From Molossus alvarezi (lineage: Eukaryota > Chordata > Mammalia > Chiroptera > Molossidae), in the NCBI GenBank assembly GCA_037176705.1, contig CM073905.1:34496986-34560985 (forward strand): a stretch of DNA of 64,000 nt, in the 5' to 3' direction. The notes beneath the pieces were generated by a model. The model searched no databases. It was not told the origin of the DNA and saw nothing but the letters and a program-made list of their open reading frames with translations. Made by a program: the position numbers and the translations under genes. Of the stretch, positions 33,486-43,989 are shown in pieces. Positions within the stretch are counted from its first letter, which is position 1; every line of letters starts with the position of its first letter.

Positions 33486-33732
33486 GTTTTTTTTTATCCT
33501 CACCTGAGGACATTTTTCCATTTTTTGTTCAGGTAGAGTGGGAGGGAGAGAGGAACAGAGAGAGAGAGAGAAACATCGATGTGAAGGGACACATCGAGTG
33601 GTTGCCACCCGCACAACCGACCAGGGCCGGGGACAAACTGCAACCAAGGCACGTGCCCTTAGCGGGAACCGAACCCGGGTCTCTCAGGACCGCAGGCTGA
33701 CTCTCCAACCGCTGAGCCAAACCGGCCAGGGC
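33486..33732 (-). repeat. Ves-type SINE
   Basis: Antisense copy in L1-E; TCTTTTTGTTTTT occurs at both sides. Confidence 0.92.
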
Positions 33733-33756
33733 TCTTTTTGTTTTTGTTTTTGTTTT

Positions 33757-33996
33757 TAAATCCTCACCCGAGGACATTTTTGCATCTATCTTCAGACAGA
33801 GTGGGAGGGAGAGAGGGAGGAAGAAAGAGAGAAACATTGATGTAAGAGAGACACATTGAGTGGTTGCCACCCACATGACCCCAACTGGGACTGGCGACAA
33901 ACTGCAACCGAGGTATGTGCCCTTAGCAGACACTGACCCCGGAACTCTCTGGTCCACCGGCCGATGCTGTAACTGCTGAGCCAAACCGACCAGGGC
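33757..33996 (-). repeat. Ves-type SINE, adjacent second copy
   Basis: A different subtype from its neighbour (GCATCTATCTTCAGACAGAG tail side), separated by a short TTTTTG run; both are antisense and probably used the same T-rich target. Confidence 0.92.
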
Positions 33997-34894
33997 TTCT
34001 TTCTTGTTCTTTGAGTTGTGAGGTTAGATAGTCAATTAGAAATTTTTCTTGTTTCTTGAGGTAGCCCTGTAGTGCTATGAACTTCCCTCTCAGAACTGCT
34101 TTCGATACATCCCATAGATTTTGTGTTGTTGTGTGTTCATTTTCATTGGTTTCCAGGAAGTTTTTAATTTCTTCCCTGATCTCCTTGGAAACCCATTCAT
34201 TGTTTAATAACATGCTCTTTAGCTTTCATGTGTTTAAATGTTTTTGTATGTTCTTGTTGCAGTTGATTGCTAGTTTCATGCCATTGTGATCTCAGAAGAT
34301 GCTTGATATATATGATTTCAATCTTCTTAAACTTGTAGAGACTTAATTTGTGCCCTAACATGTGGTCTATCTTTGAGAATGTCCCATGTGCACTTGAGAA
34401 GAATGTAAATTCTGCAGTTCTGGGGTGTTATTCTCTGTAGATATCTATTAAATCCATTTGATCTAGTGCATTATTTAGAGTCTCTGTTTCCGTGCTAATT
34501 TTTTGTCTAGAGGATCTATCCAATGATGTCAGTGAATGCTGAAGACCCCTGCTATGATTGTATTGCTGTTGATTTCTCCTTTGAAGTCCTCCAGATGATG
34601 TTTAATATATTTTGGTGTTCCTATATTGGGTCCATATATGTTTACCAAGGTTATATCTTCCTGTTGGATAGATCCTTTCAATATTATGTTATGGCCTTCT
34701 TTGTTTCTAGTGATGGCCTTCCTTTTGAAATCTATTTTATCAGATATGAGTATTACTACCCCAGCTTTTTTTTCCTTTCCATTTGCTTGGAAGATTTTTT
34801 TCCATCTCTTCACTTTCAACCTATGTGAGTCTTTTGTTGTGAGGTGTGTCTCTTGTAAACAACATATATGAGTCATGCTTTCTTATCCAATCAG

Positions 34895-34910
34895 CTACTC
34901 TGTGTCTTTT
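34895..34910. repeat. Target-site duplication of H2, left copy
   Basis: CTACTCTGTGTCTTTT, identical to 37097-37112; L1-E sequence. Confidence 0.95.
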
Positions 34911-35232
34911 TTTTTTCCAAATCTTTATTGTTGGATGTAAAATGTATTACAGATGTTCCACATTTTTCCCCCATTGACCCCCTCCTCCCCACTCCCGCCC
35001 CCCTCCCGCCTTTTCCCACACTATTGTCTGTGTCCATTGGTTATGCATATAAGTTCTTTGGTTTATTTCTTCCCATCCCCCTAACCCCTTTCCCTTTGAG
35101 GTTTGTCAGTCTAGCAATGAATTTGTGCTTCTTAATCCCTTCACCTTTTTCACCCATTCCCCCAACCCCCTTCCCAACTGGCAACCAACAAAATGTTCTC
35201 TGTATCTATGAGAATGTTTCTGTTCTTCCTGT

Positions 35233-36213
35233 TCATTTTGTTTGTAGATTCCATTGTTGATAGATATGTATGCATTGCCATTTTGTTTGTTCACACATTT
35301 TATCTTTTTCTTCAAAAAGACCCTTCATCATTTCATATAATAATGGTTTGGTAGTGATGAACTCCTTTAACTTTTTCTTGTCTGGGAAAGTTTTTATATG
35401 TCCATCGATTCTAAATGACAGCTTTGCAGGGTAGAGTAATTTTGGTTGTAGGTTCTTGGTTTTCATCACTCTGAATATTTCTTGCCATTCCCTTCTGGCC
35501 TGCAAAGTTTCTTTTGAGAAATCAGCTGACAGCCTAATGGGAACTCCCTTGTAGGTAACTAGCTGCCTTTCTCTTGCTGCTTTTAAGATTCTCTCTTTGT
35601 CTTGAATCTTTTTCATTTTGATGATGATGTGTCTTGGTGTGGGCCTCTTGGGGTTCATCTTGTTTGGGACTCTCTGTGCTTCCTGGACTTGTATGTCTGT
35701 TTTCTTCACCAAGTTAGGAAAGTTTTCTGCCATTATTGTTTCAAACAGGTTTTCGATTTCTTGTTCTCTCTCTTCTCCTTCTGGCACCCCCAAGATGCGA
35801 ATGTTGGCACGCTTGAAGTTGTCCCAGAGGCTCCTTACACTATCCTCATTTTTTTGGATTCTTTTTTCTTTTTGCTGTTCTGATTGGGGATTTTTTGCTT
35901 CCTTATATTTCAAATTGATGGTTTGCTCCTTGGATTTACATACTCTATTATTGAAGCTGTGTAAATTATTCTTTATTTTAGTTAATGCCTCCTTCAATTC
36001 TAACTGTGTATCCATGATTTCTAACTGGTCCTTTTTTATGCTCTTGAGGCCCTCACTAAGTTCACTGAGGTTCTCACTAAGTTCATTGAGCATCCTCATA
36101 AGCAGTATTTTGAACTCAGTATCTGTTAGGTTGCTTATCTCCATTTCGTTTAGTTCTTTTCTTGGGGTTTTGTTCTGTTCTTTCATTTGGGACCTGTTTC
36201 TTTGTCTCCTCAT
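35233..36213 (-). CDS. ORF1 protein of HAL1-like element H2, intact
   Basis: 326 residues starting MRRQRNRSQMKEQ. A coiled-coil region lies at about 25-130 (NELSENLSELSEGLKSIKK), the RRM starts near 137 (NIRILGVPEGEERE), and the C-terminal domain carries YKGVPIRLSADFS and LLYPAKLSFRIDGHIK, finishing with a tail (MCEQTKWQCIHIYQQW) longer than that of the intact L1 ORF1. It is clearly homologous to, but a different lineage from, the intact L1 ORF1 protein. By family analogy it is a trimeric RNA-binding protein that packages its own RNA and relies on L1 ORF2 protein in trans. Copies H1, H3 and H4 have broken versions. Confidence 0.92.
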   Translation of the reverse strand: MRRQRNRSQMKEQNKTPRKELNEMEISNLTDTEFKILLMRMLNELSENLSELSEGLKSIKKDQLEIMDTQLELKEALTKIKNNLHSFNNRVCKSKEQTINLKYKEAKNPQSEQQKEKRIQKNEDSVRSLWDNFKRANIRILGVPEGEEREQEIENLFETIMAENFPNLVKKTDIQVQEAQRVPNKMNPKRPTPRHIIIKMKKIQDKERILKAARERQLVTYKGVPIRLSADFSKETLQARREWQEIFRVMKTKNLQPKLLYPAKLSFRIDGHIKTFPDKKKLKEFITTKPLLYEMMKGLFEEKDKMCEQTKWQCIHIYQQWNLQTK

Positions 36214-37096
36214 TTTGGCGGCCTCCCTGTGTTTGTTTCAGTGTATTACTTAATGAGAGGTATGGGGCTAGCTGAGACCAGATGCTGCCCGTTTGAAAGA
36301 ATTTAGGAAAAACCTGAAGCAGTTCCAAGACCAGCCAATCCTATGGTTAAGCAAGTGGTAACAGCTTGGGTGGGCTTGAAAGTTGGGCGGGGTGGGGCGG
36401 GGCCTCAGGGAGTCAGCAGGGCGGGGCTACCAGTGTGAGCCACATTGCTGGAGTCCCAGATATGGTAGCTGTCTGCTGCCCCTGGGAAGGGCTCACCAAA
36501 GGAACAAAGGCCTCTTATAGCACGTTTGTCCCCGAGGAAGCCCCCTCTCCAGCCCTCGCTCCAGTGCCAGACAGCTCAGTTCTTCCCTGTATGTCTCTGG
36601 TGCCCCTTGAGCTGCCTCCCCTCCAAACTTAGAGGGAAAGAGTCCGATAAGTCCGCGTGGGCTCTTTGGGGAGCTTCCTGGGGCTCCAGCCGCTTCAGCC
36701 TCCCTGAGCCTCAGTTTCCGCTGTTTTTTCCAGCCAGAAGTTATGGGGACTTCTCTTCCTGGCACTGGAACCCTGAGCGGGGCACCTGGTGTGGGACGGG
36801 GACCCCTCAGTCCTCAGGAAGGACCTTCCCAGCCTCGGGAGCCTCCTGATTTTTATCCGCCACACGTGGGTGTGGGACCAGCCCGTCGCGCTGCCGCGCC
36901 GCCCCTCGCGCCACCGCCCCTCCTATCAGTCTGGATGTAGCGGCTTTTTTAAATTCCATAGTTGTAGGACTTCCATTCAGCTTGATTTCAGGCGGTTTTG
37001 AATGATGGTTGTTCTGTAGTTTAGTTGTAACTTTGATGTGGTTGTGGGAGGACGCGATACCGCGTTTACCTACGCCGCCATCTTGATCAGAAGTCT
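36214..37096 (-). promoter_or_regulatory. GC-rich 5' region of H2 (probable internal promoter)
   Basis: About 880 nt, CpG-containing, ending in the YY1-type motif at the first bases. The same region recurs in H1, H3 and H4. On the opposite (+) strand it has an 88-codon open frame at 36366-36632. Confidence 0.65.
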
Positions 37097-37112
37097 CTAC
37101 TCTGTGTCTTTT
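37097..37112. repeat. Target-site duplication of H2, right copy
   Basis: CTACTCTGTGTCTTTT; the nick TCTTTT/GA is a good L1 endonuclease site. Confidence 0.95.
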
Positions 37113-37229
37113 GATTGGAGCATTTAATCCATTTACATTTAAGGTGATTGTTGATATGTAATTATTTATTGCCATTTTTGTTTGTGGTTCTATTTTATTC
37201 CTTTTTCTTCTACTAATTACAGCAGTCCT

Positions 37230-38106
37230 TTTAACATGTCTTGCAGTGCTGGTTTGGTGTCAATACATTCCCTTAGCCTTTTTTTTTTGCCTGGGAAGCT
37301 CTTTATTTGACCTTCTATTTTGAATGATAGCCTTGCTGGATAGAGTAGTCTTGGGTTCAGATCCTTGTTTTTTATGACCTTGATTACTTCATGCCATTCC
37401 CTTCTGGCCTGTAGTGTTTCTGTTGAGAAGTCAACTGATAGCCTTATGGATGTTCCTTTGTAGGTAACCTGTTGCTTGTCTCTTGCTGCCTGTAGGGATT
37501 CTCTCTTTGTCTTTAATTTTTGGCATTTTAATAATTATGTGTCTTAATGTGGGCCTGTTTAAGTTCTTGTTACTGGGGCTTTCTGTGCTTCTCAAACTTG
37601 AATGCCTTCTTCCTTCACCAAGTTAGGGAAGTTTTCTGTCACTATTTCTTCAAATATATTCTCTAACCCTTGCTCATTTTCTTCTTCTTCTTCTGGAAAG
37701 CCTAGCATGCGAATATTGTAATGTTTCCAGTTGTCCCACAGTTCTCTTAAGCTGTCTACCTGTTTTTTTTAATTGTTTTTTCCTTTTCGTTTACTGATTG
37801 GTTGATTTTTTTCTACCCTGTGTTCTAATTCACTGATCAGTTCTCAGCTTCTTATATCCTGCTGGCTATTCCTTCCAATGTGTCCTTTTTTTCTGCTGTG
37901 CCATTCTTCATTTCCACCTGGTTGGTTTTCAATGTTTCTATATCTTTACTCATCCTATTGAGCTCCTTACTCATGCTGTTGAGCTTCCTCATTATCACGG
38001 CTCTGAACTCTACCTCTGATAACTTGCTTAACTGCATTTTATATATCTCATCTTTAGTAGAGTTCTCTTGTTCTTTCATTTGGGATTTGTTTCTTTGTTT
38101 CACCAT
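37230..38106 (-). pseudogene. L1-E ORF1 remnant
   Basis: The start MVKQRNKSQMKEQENSTKDEI is readable from 38106, with a coiled-coil stretch MSKELNRMSKDIETLK; downstream the frame is lost by indels and only short blocks remain. Confidence 0.85.
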
Positions 38107-39461
38107 GTTGGCTATCTCAGTGGATTTTGGAGCCTGCCAAATTTTCTTTGTGGGTATTGGTATTCCACTTGTTGTAGCTCCCTCTACTGGGTTTGAATGA
38201 GTATAAGAGGACCCTTATTAAACACCACTGTCAATTCATATTTTCCTGGGTAGATTTGCAAGCCCAGGAAAGGTTCAGTTATTTTGTAGCTCTTTGCTTG
38301 GAGTCTATTAGTCTCAGTTACTTAATGAGCCTTGAGTTGTAGTGCTCAGTTGAATGAAAAACTCCTTCAGGTGTTCAGCATAAGAGGATTTCCAGAGGGT
38401 GGGGCAGTTGCTGGCTATTAATGGGCCTCTATTTGCATTTCTCTGGCCCAGGTGGGTGGGGTTAAGTCTCTGAGGGAGAGGCTGCTGCTTCTTCCCAGAG
38501 CTCCAGGAAGGTGTTCCCGGAGCAAGTTGGCCACTGTCCTGTGTGGCCGTTGACTCAGCAAAAACTCTGAGCACCCTCCAAATCCCAGGTGTCCCCACAC
38601 AGTTCCAGTCTAGTCCTCCCTCCCTCTGCTGAACCCAAGGTGGGTGAGTGTATGCACCTAATTTAGTGCTCTGTCCTGGCCCTCTGCACTGTGGAGCCAG
38701 CTTGGGATTTTAACCCTGGAGGAGCTTCTCACAGCTAAAACAGCTGCTCTCCATGGGCTCCCAGCCCACCCTCTCACATCTTGGCAAACCTACTGGGCTC
38801 GATTCAGTGTCCTTTCTTCCTGTCTCTGGTTATGTGGGCTTTTCTGCTGCTTTTTCCTGATGATTTGTCTTTATTTTAGTTGTAATTCCATTTTGGTCTT
38901 GGGAGATGGCCTGTGTAGCTTCCATTCACTCTGCCCTCTGCCACCATTTTGGAATCTCCCTTTCTTGGGTTTTAATTGAGCATTTTATATGATTCTGTAT
39001 ATATTTTTCTTCTGGCTACTTTAAAATTTTTCTCTTAAAAAGAAACAATTTGATTATGATATGACTTGATATTATTTTTTTTATATTTCTTGTTTTGGGG
39101 ATTAATTACGCTTTTGAGCCTATGAGTTTATAGTCCTCATCAAATTTGAAAAGTTTTTGTCTATTATTTTTTCAAATATTTTTTTGTCCCCTCTCCCTCA
39201 CCATTTACATTACTGTCAGTGCTTTTATTACTTGTATACTGGGCTGCTTGAAGTTTTCCCACACACCACTGATACTTTTTAATAGTTTTTAGACTCTTTG
39301 GTTCTGTTTTTTATTTTATATATTTTTTTATTGCTGTGCATTCAAGTTCACTAATCTTTTTTTCTGCTATGTCTAATCTTTGTGCATGTGTGTATTTTTA
39401 AATACAATCCATTGTAGTTTTTATCTCTAGCAATTCAATTTAGCTCTAAAAAATATCTTCC

Positions 39462-39843
39462 AGCCTGGCCAGTTTGGCTCAGCGGTAGAGCATCGGCCCA
39501 TGGACCAATGAGTCACGGGTTTGATTCTGGCCGAGGGCACGTATTGGTTGTGGTTCATCCCTGGCCCTAGTTGGGGTTGTGCTGGAGGCAACCAGTTGAT
39601 GTGTCCCTTTTACATCAGTGAAAGGGACACATCAACTGGCTGTTGTGGCTCAGTTGGTTGAGCATTGCTCATGCACCAAGAGGTTACTGGCTTGATTCCT
39701 GGTCAGAGCACATGCCCAGATTGTGTGCTCGATCCCCAGTAGGAGGTGTGTAGGAGGCCGCTGATCAATGTTTCCTCTCATTGATGTTTCTTTCTCTCTC
39801 CCTTTCTCTTCTTCTCTCTCTAAAATCAATTTAAAAACATTAG
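39462..39843 (+). repeat. Composite of two Ves-type SINEs joined by a palindrome
   Basis: A 3'-truncated copy of the GGTTTGGCTCAGCGG subtype (39462-39610) runs into a copy of the GTGGCTCAGTTGG subtype (39638-39843). One 11-bp duplication AAATATCTTCC (39451-39461, 39844-39854) flanks the pair, so it probably inserted as a unit. The join is a 19-bp perfect inverted repeat. Confidence 0.85.
39592..39639. repeat. 19-bp perfect inverted repeat with 10-base loop
   Basis: Arms CCAGTTGATGTGTCCCTTT (39592-39610) and AAAGGGACACATCAACTGG (39621-39639) around TACATCAGTG. The arm is ordinary SINE sequence; its reverse copy is not part of the SINE. Confidence 0.97.
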
Positions 39844-40079
39844 AAATATCTTCCTTGTCTCTGCTTACTAAAATTATAAAATACAGTTATAACTATTTTA
39901 TTGTGTGTTACTTCTAATTCTAATATTGATTATTTTTTCTTAGTGTGGGACAAGTTTTCCTCCCTATTTGAGACAATCTTTTATTGAATGCAAGACATTG
40001 TGAATTTTATCCTTTTGGGTACTGGATATACCTGTATTCCTATAACCATTCTTGAATTTTATTTTATTATTATTATTAT

Positions 40080-40121
40080 TTTTATACTTTTCCATTTATC
40101 TTCAGATAGAGTGGGGGGGGG

Positions 40122-40154
<33 letters not shown>

Positions 40155-40317
40155 CATTGATGTGAGAGAGACACATTGACTGGTTGCCTCCTGCATGACC
40201 CTGACCAGAGCCAGGGACCAAACTGCAACTGAAGTACGTGCCCTTGACCAGAATCAAACCCTAGACTCTTTGGCCCTCAGGCCATCGCTCTAACTACTGA
40301 GCCAAACTGGCCAGGCC
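40080..40317 (-). repeat. Ves-type SINE
   Basis: Antisense copy with an enlarged G-run and (GA)n tract in its pyrimidine region. Confidence 0.9.
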
Positions 40318-41237
40318 ATTGAATTTTATTCTTGGATGCAATTAAATTTCTCAGAAATAGTTTCAGTATTTAAAGTCTTGTTTATATAATTTTTTAAAGA
40401 TAGGTCTAGAGCAGTGCTCAGTCTCAGGCTAACTATGTTTCATTATTGAGGCAAGGCCTTCCTGAGTACTGTACTCTGTACCCTGTTGAATTACCAGTTA
40501 TTCAATTCTTGGTGCTGGAAAGAGGCACTATTCCTGGCCTATGTTATTGTTCTTTCTAATCCTTTTATTGTTCTTTCCTCAGCTTTGGGTAGTTTTCTTA
40601 CACAAGTGCACCAACCAGTACTTGTCTGAATACTATAGGAGAACCCTCTATAAGTCTCTGTGGTTCTCTGAGCAGCTCTTTCCTCCCTGGCATTTTGTTT
40701 TGTGATCTCTAGATGCCTTCTTGGATTCTTAGTTCTGTCTCCTCAACTCAGAATCTTCTAGGTACTGCTTCAGTTTCCCCTTCCTGTACTGCAACATGGA
40801 AACTCTCTAGGAAGTAAGCGGAGGGAGTCATATAGCTTGTCTTCTCTTTCGCATGTTTCACAGATCACTGTCCTTTTTTGTCTGATGTGTAGTGTTTTGA
40901 AAACCACTGTTTCAAATGTTTTGTCTGTTTGTTTTTTTCCCCAAGAAGGTAAATTCAGTTCTTTTCACTCCATCATGACCAGAAGTGGAAGTCCCAGTTT
41001 TTTTGTAAAGTTGTAAAATGTACATTTTTTAGCCACCCACGTGATAATCATTAGGCCAGGAATCTTTGTGTCATTATTGTGATATTAAGTGTTTTTATCA
41101 TAGCTGTTTGGTACAGATTTCATAATTAAAGTTCAGGGACTGAAAATATACTAAAAATACTTCAGCCTTTAGATATTTCAGGGCTAATTTGGAGGTATCA
41201 GGAGAATATATTGTTTAAATAAATACCTAAATTATTC

Positions 41238-41454
41238 TTAAAAAAATTTTTTTTTCTTTACTGATTTTAGAGAGAGAGGAAGGGAGAGAGAGATAGAAAC
41301 ATCGATGAGAGAGAACATCAATTGGGCCACCTCCTGCATGTCCCCCACTGGGGATTTGGCCCACAACCTGGGCATGTGCCCTGACCAGGAATCAAACCAG
41401 TGACCTCTTGGTGCCTGGGTCAACGCTCAACCACTGAGCCACACTGGATGGGCT
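41238..41454 (-). repeat. Ves-type SINE (GTGGCTCAGTGG subtype)
   Basis: Antisense copy; TAAATTATTCTT / TAAATAATTTTTT flank it. Confidence 0.9.
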
Positions 41455-41488
41455 AAATAATTTTTTAGAATAGAAAATAAATATCTAG

Positions 41489-41743
41489 CCCTGGCCGTTT
41501 GGCTCAGCGGTTAGAGCGTCGGCCTGCGGTCCTGAGAGACCCGGGTTCGGTTCCCGCTAAGGGCGCGTACCTCGGTTGCAGTTTGTCCCCGGCCCTGGTC
41601 GGTTGTGCGGGTGGCAGCCACTTGATGTGTCCCTTTCACGTCAATGTTTCTCTCTCTCTCTCTTCCTCTCTCTCCCTCCCACTCTACCTGAACAAAAAAT
41701 GGAAAAATGTCCTCGGGTGAGGATAAAAAAAAAAAAGAAAAGA
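41489..41743 (+). repeat. Ves-type SINE, young
   Basis: Perfect duplication AATATCTAG at 41480-41488 and 41744-41752; A-box and GGTTCGGTTCC B-box preserved, full CGGGTGAGGAT tail. Confidence 0.95.
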
Positions 41744-41759
41744 AATATCTAGATGCTTC

Positions 41760-43160
41760 CAGGTTAAGGTAAAAGTTTCAATATTCTCCATTGTCTTTTC
41801 TTGTGATAAATTATGCCAGTTTGGAAGGAAAATGCTATTTAACTTGAATATCTTCTTTAAATTGAGGCCCGCAGTTCAGATGAAATAGCTCAACTGGTCC
41901 ATTTATTCAACTTTATGATGTAATAATTTAGAGAATGAAACACACCTAGAATTAAGAGATCTGGATTCTTAGTTTTCCTGTGAAAAATATATAGGACTTT
42001 GAGGAATTAATTTGATTTGTATCCCTTTTTTCCCTGTAAAGTGAAAAATTATTATTGCTACTCTAAACTACTTCATAGAATTTTTTGAAATATTAAATAG
42101 AATGTATATTCACATGTTTTATAAAATTAAAGTTTATATATGAATATATGATGTTTCTATAGATTTCTCTGTTTGAGCAAGTAAAGCAAGATTATTAATC
42201 TTATTCCAATAACAAGAGTGGTTGCTTCTTCCCAGTCCTGAAAGTGGATTCAATTTATTAAATAGTTTGGAAACATTTCTAACACTCATTTTGTATAGTT
42301 ATCTATTGAGAGATATGCTTGGTAAGACAGAAACTTTAGTCTGACAAGATAGTTTGTGTGGATCTGTTAATGCCTTAGAGCCTCCTTCTCCCAAAATTGG
42401 TTTGGAAATGGCCAAGATGTTCTAGATGTTTTGGCTAGATTTAAGAAACCCAGAATAGTTCAGGGAGAACAATTGTTTCAGTATAGCCACAGCACCTTTA
42501 TGCCACTTCACTGAACTGGAACAGAAGAAATAAATCATTTACCAAAAAAGCTCACAAGCCCAAGATAAGCTATGAGAAGAGAAAATATGCTCTAACTATA
42601 TAAGCCAGCAGAAGAGAAATAGCAGTGCCCTGAACCAAAGAGTATGAGATTTACTCAATACCAAACCAGAGCTATGTTTTATGTAGTTCAATGCCTCTTT
42701 TAAGAGTTAAGACACCAAATACCCAGCAAAACCCTTCTTGTCTCTGAATTTTTTGTAAAAAATGAATAGTAGCAAAGCCTGAAACTTTCTATGTCTGGGT
42801 TAAATATCGTTTTCCACCAGCCCTAAGTAAATAGGCAGAGCCTGTATAGATCTGATAATCCATTGCTACTGAACTATTTAACTTGACAGCACACCCAGGC
42901 ATCAGTTTTACAGAATACAAGTTTCCTAGAGTTAGTTTTTACATCCCTGAAGAGATCACCTTCTAAATGTCTCCTTAGAAAAATTACGATGAGAATATTT
43001 AAAGTAAATCTTTAAGGCCTAGCCTTCACATTAATTCCAATTTAGTTAGTAAGAATTATTTAAGAATGCTTCCCATTTTCTTCCACGTTAGAGCTGAGAA
43101 TTAGATGTTATAATTGATTATTCTGTTATTCCATTAAAAAGCTAAAGAAAAACTATTTAT
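41760..43160. other. Low-repeat intron sequence
   Basis: AT-rich sequence with no gene, ORF or recent transposon that I recognise. A segment at about 42446-42550 resembles 45297-45408 (see findings). Confidence 0.6.
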
Positions 43161-43164
43161 CTAC

Positions 43165-43985
43165 TTGTAACACTTCTGATACCAAATGTGCTGTTCTCAT
43201 ACAAACCAGTTTCCCAGCTCTCCAGACACCAACTTGGAATCCTACAATTCCATTCTGACTCTGTAACAACCTGAGAGTTAGCACAAATCCCACAAATTTA
43301 GAGCTCAGTCCCACAAGACTGCCCTCTGTTTCAGATACCATTTGCAAGTAGTGGGTACCCAGGTTACCCACACTTTTGTCTGACTTAGCTACAAATCGAT
43401 GGTTCCCATGACTCCCTTCTCAGATTTGATAATCTGCTATAATGGTTCATAGAACTCAGGGAAATACTTACATTTACTAGCTTATTATAAGGGATATAAT
43501 TAAGGATATAGATGCATAGACAGATGAAGACATATGTAGGGCAAGATCTGAAAGGGTCCTGAGCACAGGAGCTTCTCTGTCCCCATGGAATTTGAGTATG
43601 CCATCCTCTTGGCATGTAGGTGTGTTTGCCAACCCAGAAGCTCTCTGAATACTATAATTTATAGGGTTTTATGGAGGCTGCATCATGTGTGCATGGTCAG
43701 TTAGTAATTCAGTCTCCAATACCTGTCCCTCCCTTGGGATAAGGCTGAAAGTTTCAAGCCTCTAATCATGGCTTGATCTTTCTGGTGACTAGCCCCCATC
43801 CTGAAGCTATCCAGAGTACCACTAAGAATCACCTCATTAGAACAAAAATGCTTCGATCACCCAGGAAACTCCAAGGGATTTGGGAGATCTGTGTAAGATG
43901 CTCCTCTCACTTAGGAAATTCCAAGGGTTTAAGGAGCTCCATGTCAGGAACCAGAGGCAGAGACCAAAAATATATTTCTCATGTC
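43165..43985 (-). repeat. Ancient LTR, probably ERVL/MaLR class
   Basis: Antisense. CACTTCTGATACCAAATGTGC, AGGGTCCTGAGCACAGGAGC, TATCCAGAGTACCACTAAGAA, CACCTCATTAGAACAAAAATG, and GGAACCAGAGGCAGAGACC near the far end are words I associate with an old mammalian ERVL-type LTR. No viral genes accompany it. Confidence 0.5.
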
Positions 43986-43989
43986 ACAA

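Larger units (their letters stand above)
32262..34880 (-). pseudogene. L1-E ORF2 remnant, middle and 5' part
   Basis: Minus-strand blocks [21 protein letters not shown] (near 32870), [18 protein letters not shown] (34150-34210) and [17 protein letters not shown] (34810-34870, endonuclease) lie in separate frames. About 215 bp of the RT region are missing and replaced by the inverted segment at 32551-32718. Confidence 0.85.
34911..37096 (-). mobile_element. HAL1-like element H2, full-length, with intact ORF1 and no ORF2
   Basis: A 2.19-kb element on the minus strand, inserted in L1-E with a perfect 16-bp duplication. In its own direction it starts GAGACTTCTGATCAAGATGGC, with the consensus YY1 motif CAAGATGGCGGC (37085-37074). 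It continues with a GC-rich 5' region of about 880 nt, one open ORF1 of 326 codons, a 322-nt 3' region with strong G-runs, and a poly-A tail. There is no trace of ORF2. Its 3' end resembles that of the L1s here, which would let L1 ORF2p recognise its RNA. This is the layout of HAL1 (half-L1) elements. The clean duplication and open frame indicate a fairly recent insertion. Confidence 0.9.
24890..38953 (-). mobile_element. L1-E, older near full-length L1 hosting younger insertions
   Basis: Antisense L1 whose pieces are 24890-26774, 32262-34894 and 37113-38953. Left to right: poly-T and 3' UTR (24890-25130), ORF2 remnants to about 37175, ORF1 remnants about 37230-38106, and a 5' UTR ending at 38953 with CCAAAATGGTGGCAGAG on the minus strand. 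It is interrupted by the young L1, by HAL1-like copy H2 and by two SINEs, and has an inverted L1 segment at 32551-32718. CTCCCTTT words at both borders may be its eroded target duplication. Without the insertions it is about 5.9 kb, close to full length. Confidence 0.85.
38960..41010 (-). repeat. Ancient HAL1/L1M 5' and ORF1 region
   Basis: Antisense, diverged. ATGCAAGACATTGTGAATTTT, GAGGCAAGGCCTTCCTGAGT and GGTAGTTTTCTTACACAAGT, ending at CCATCATGACCAGAAGTGGAA, follow the usual order of ancient L1M/HAL1 5' parts. SINEs at 39462-39843 and 40080-40317 interrupt it. Confidence 0.55.

Noticed and set aside
43153..43371. Minus-strand frame of 72 codons
   Set aside because: Falls in an ancient LTR; no splice sites or family match.
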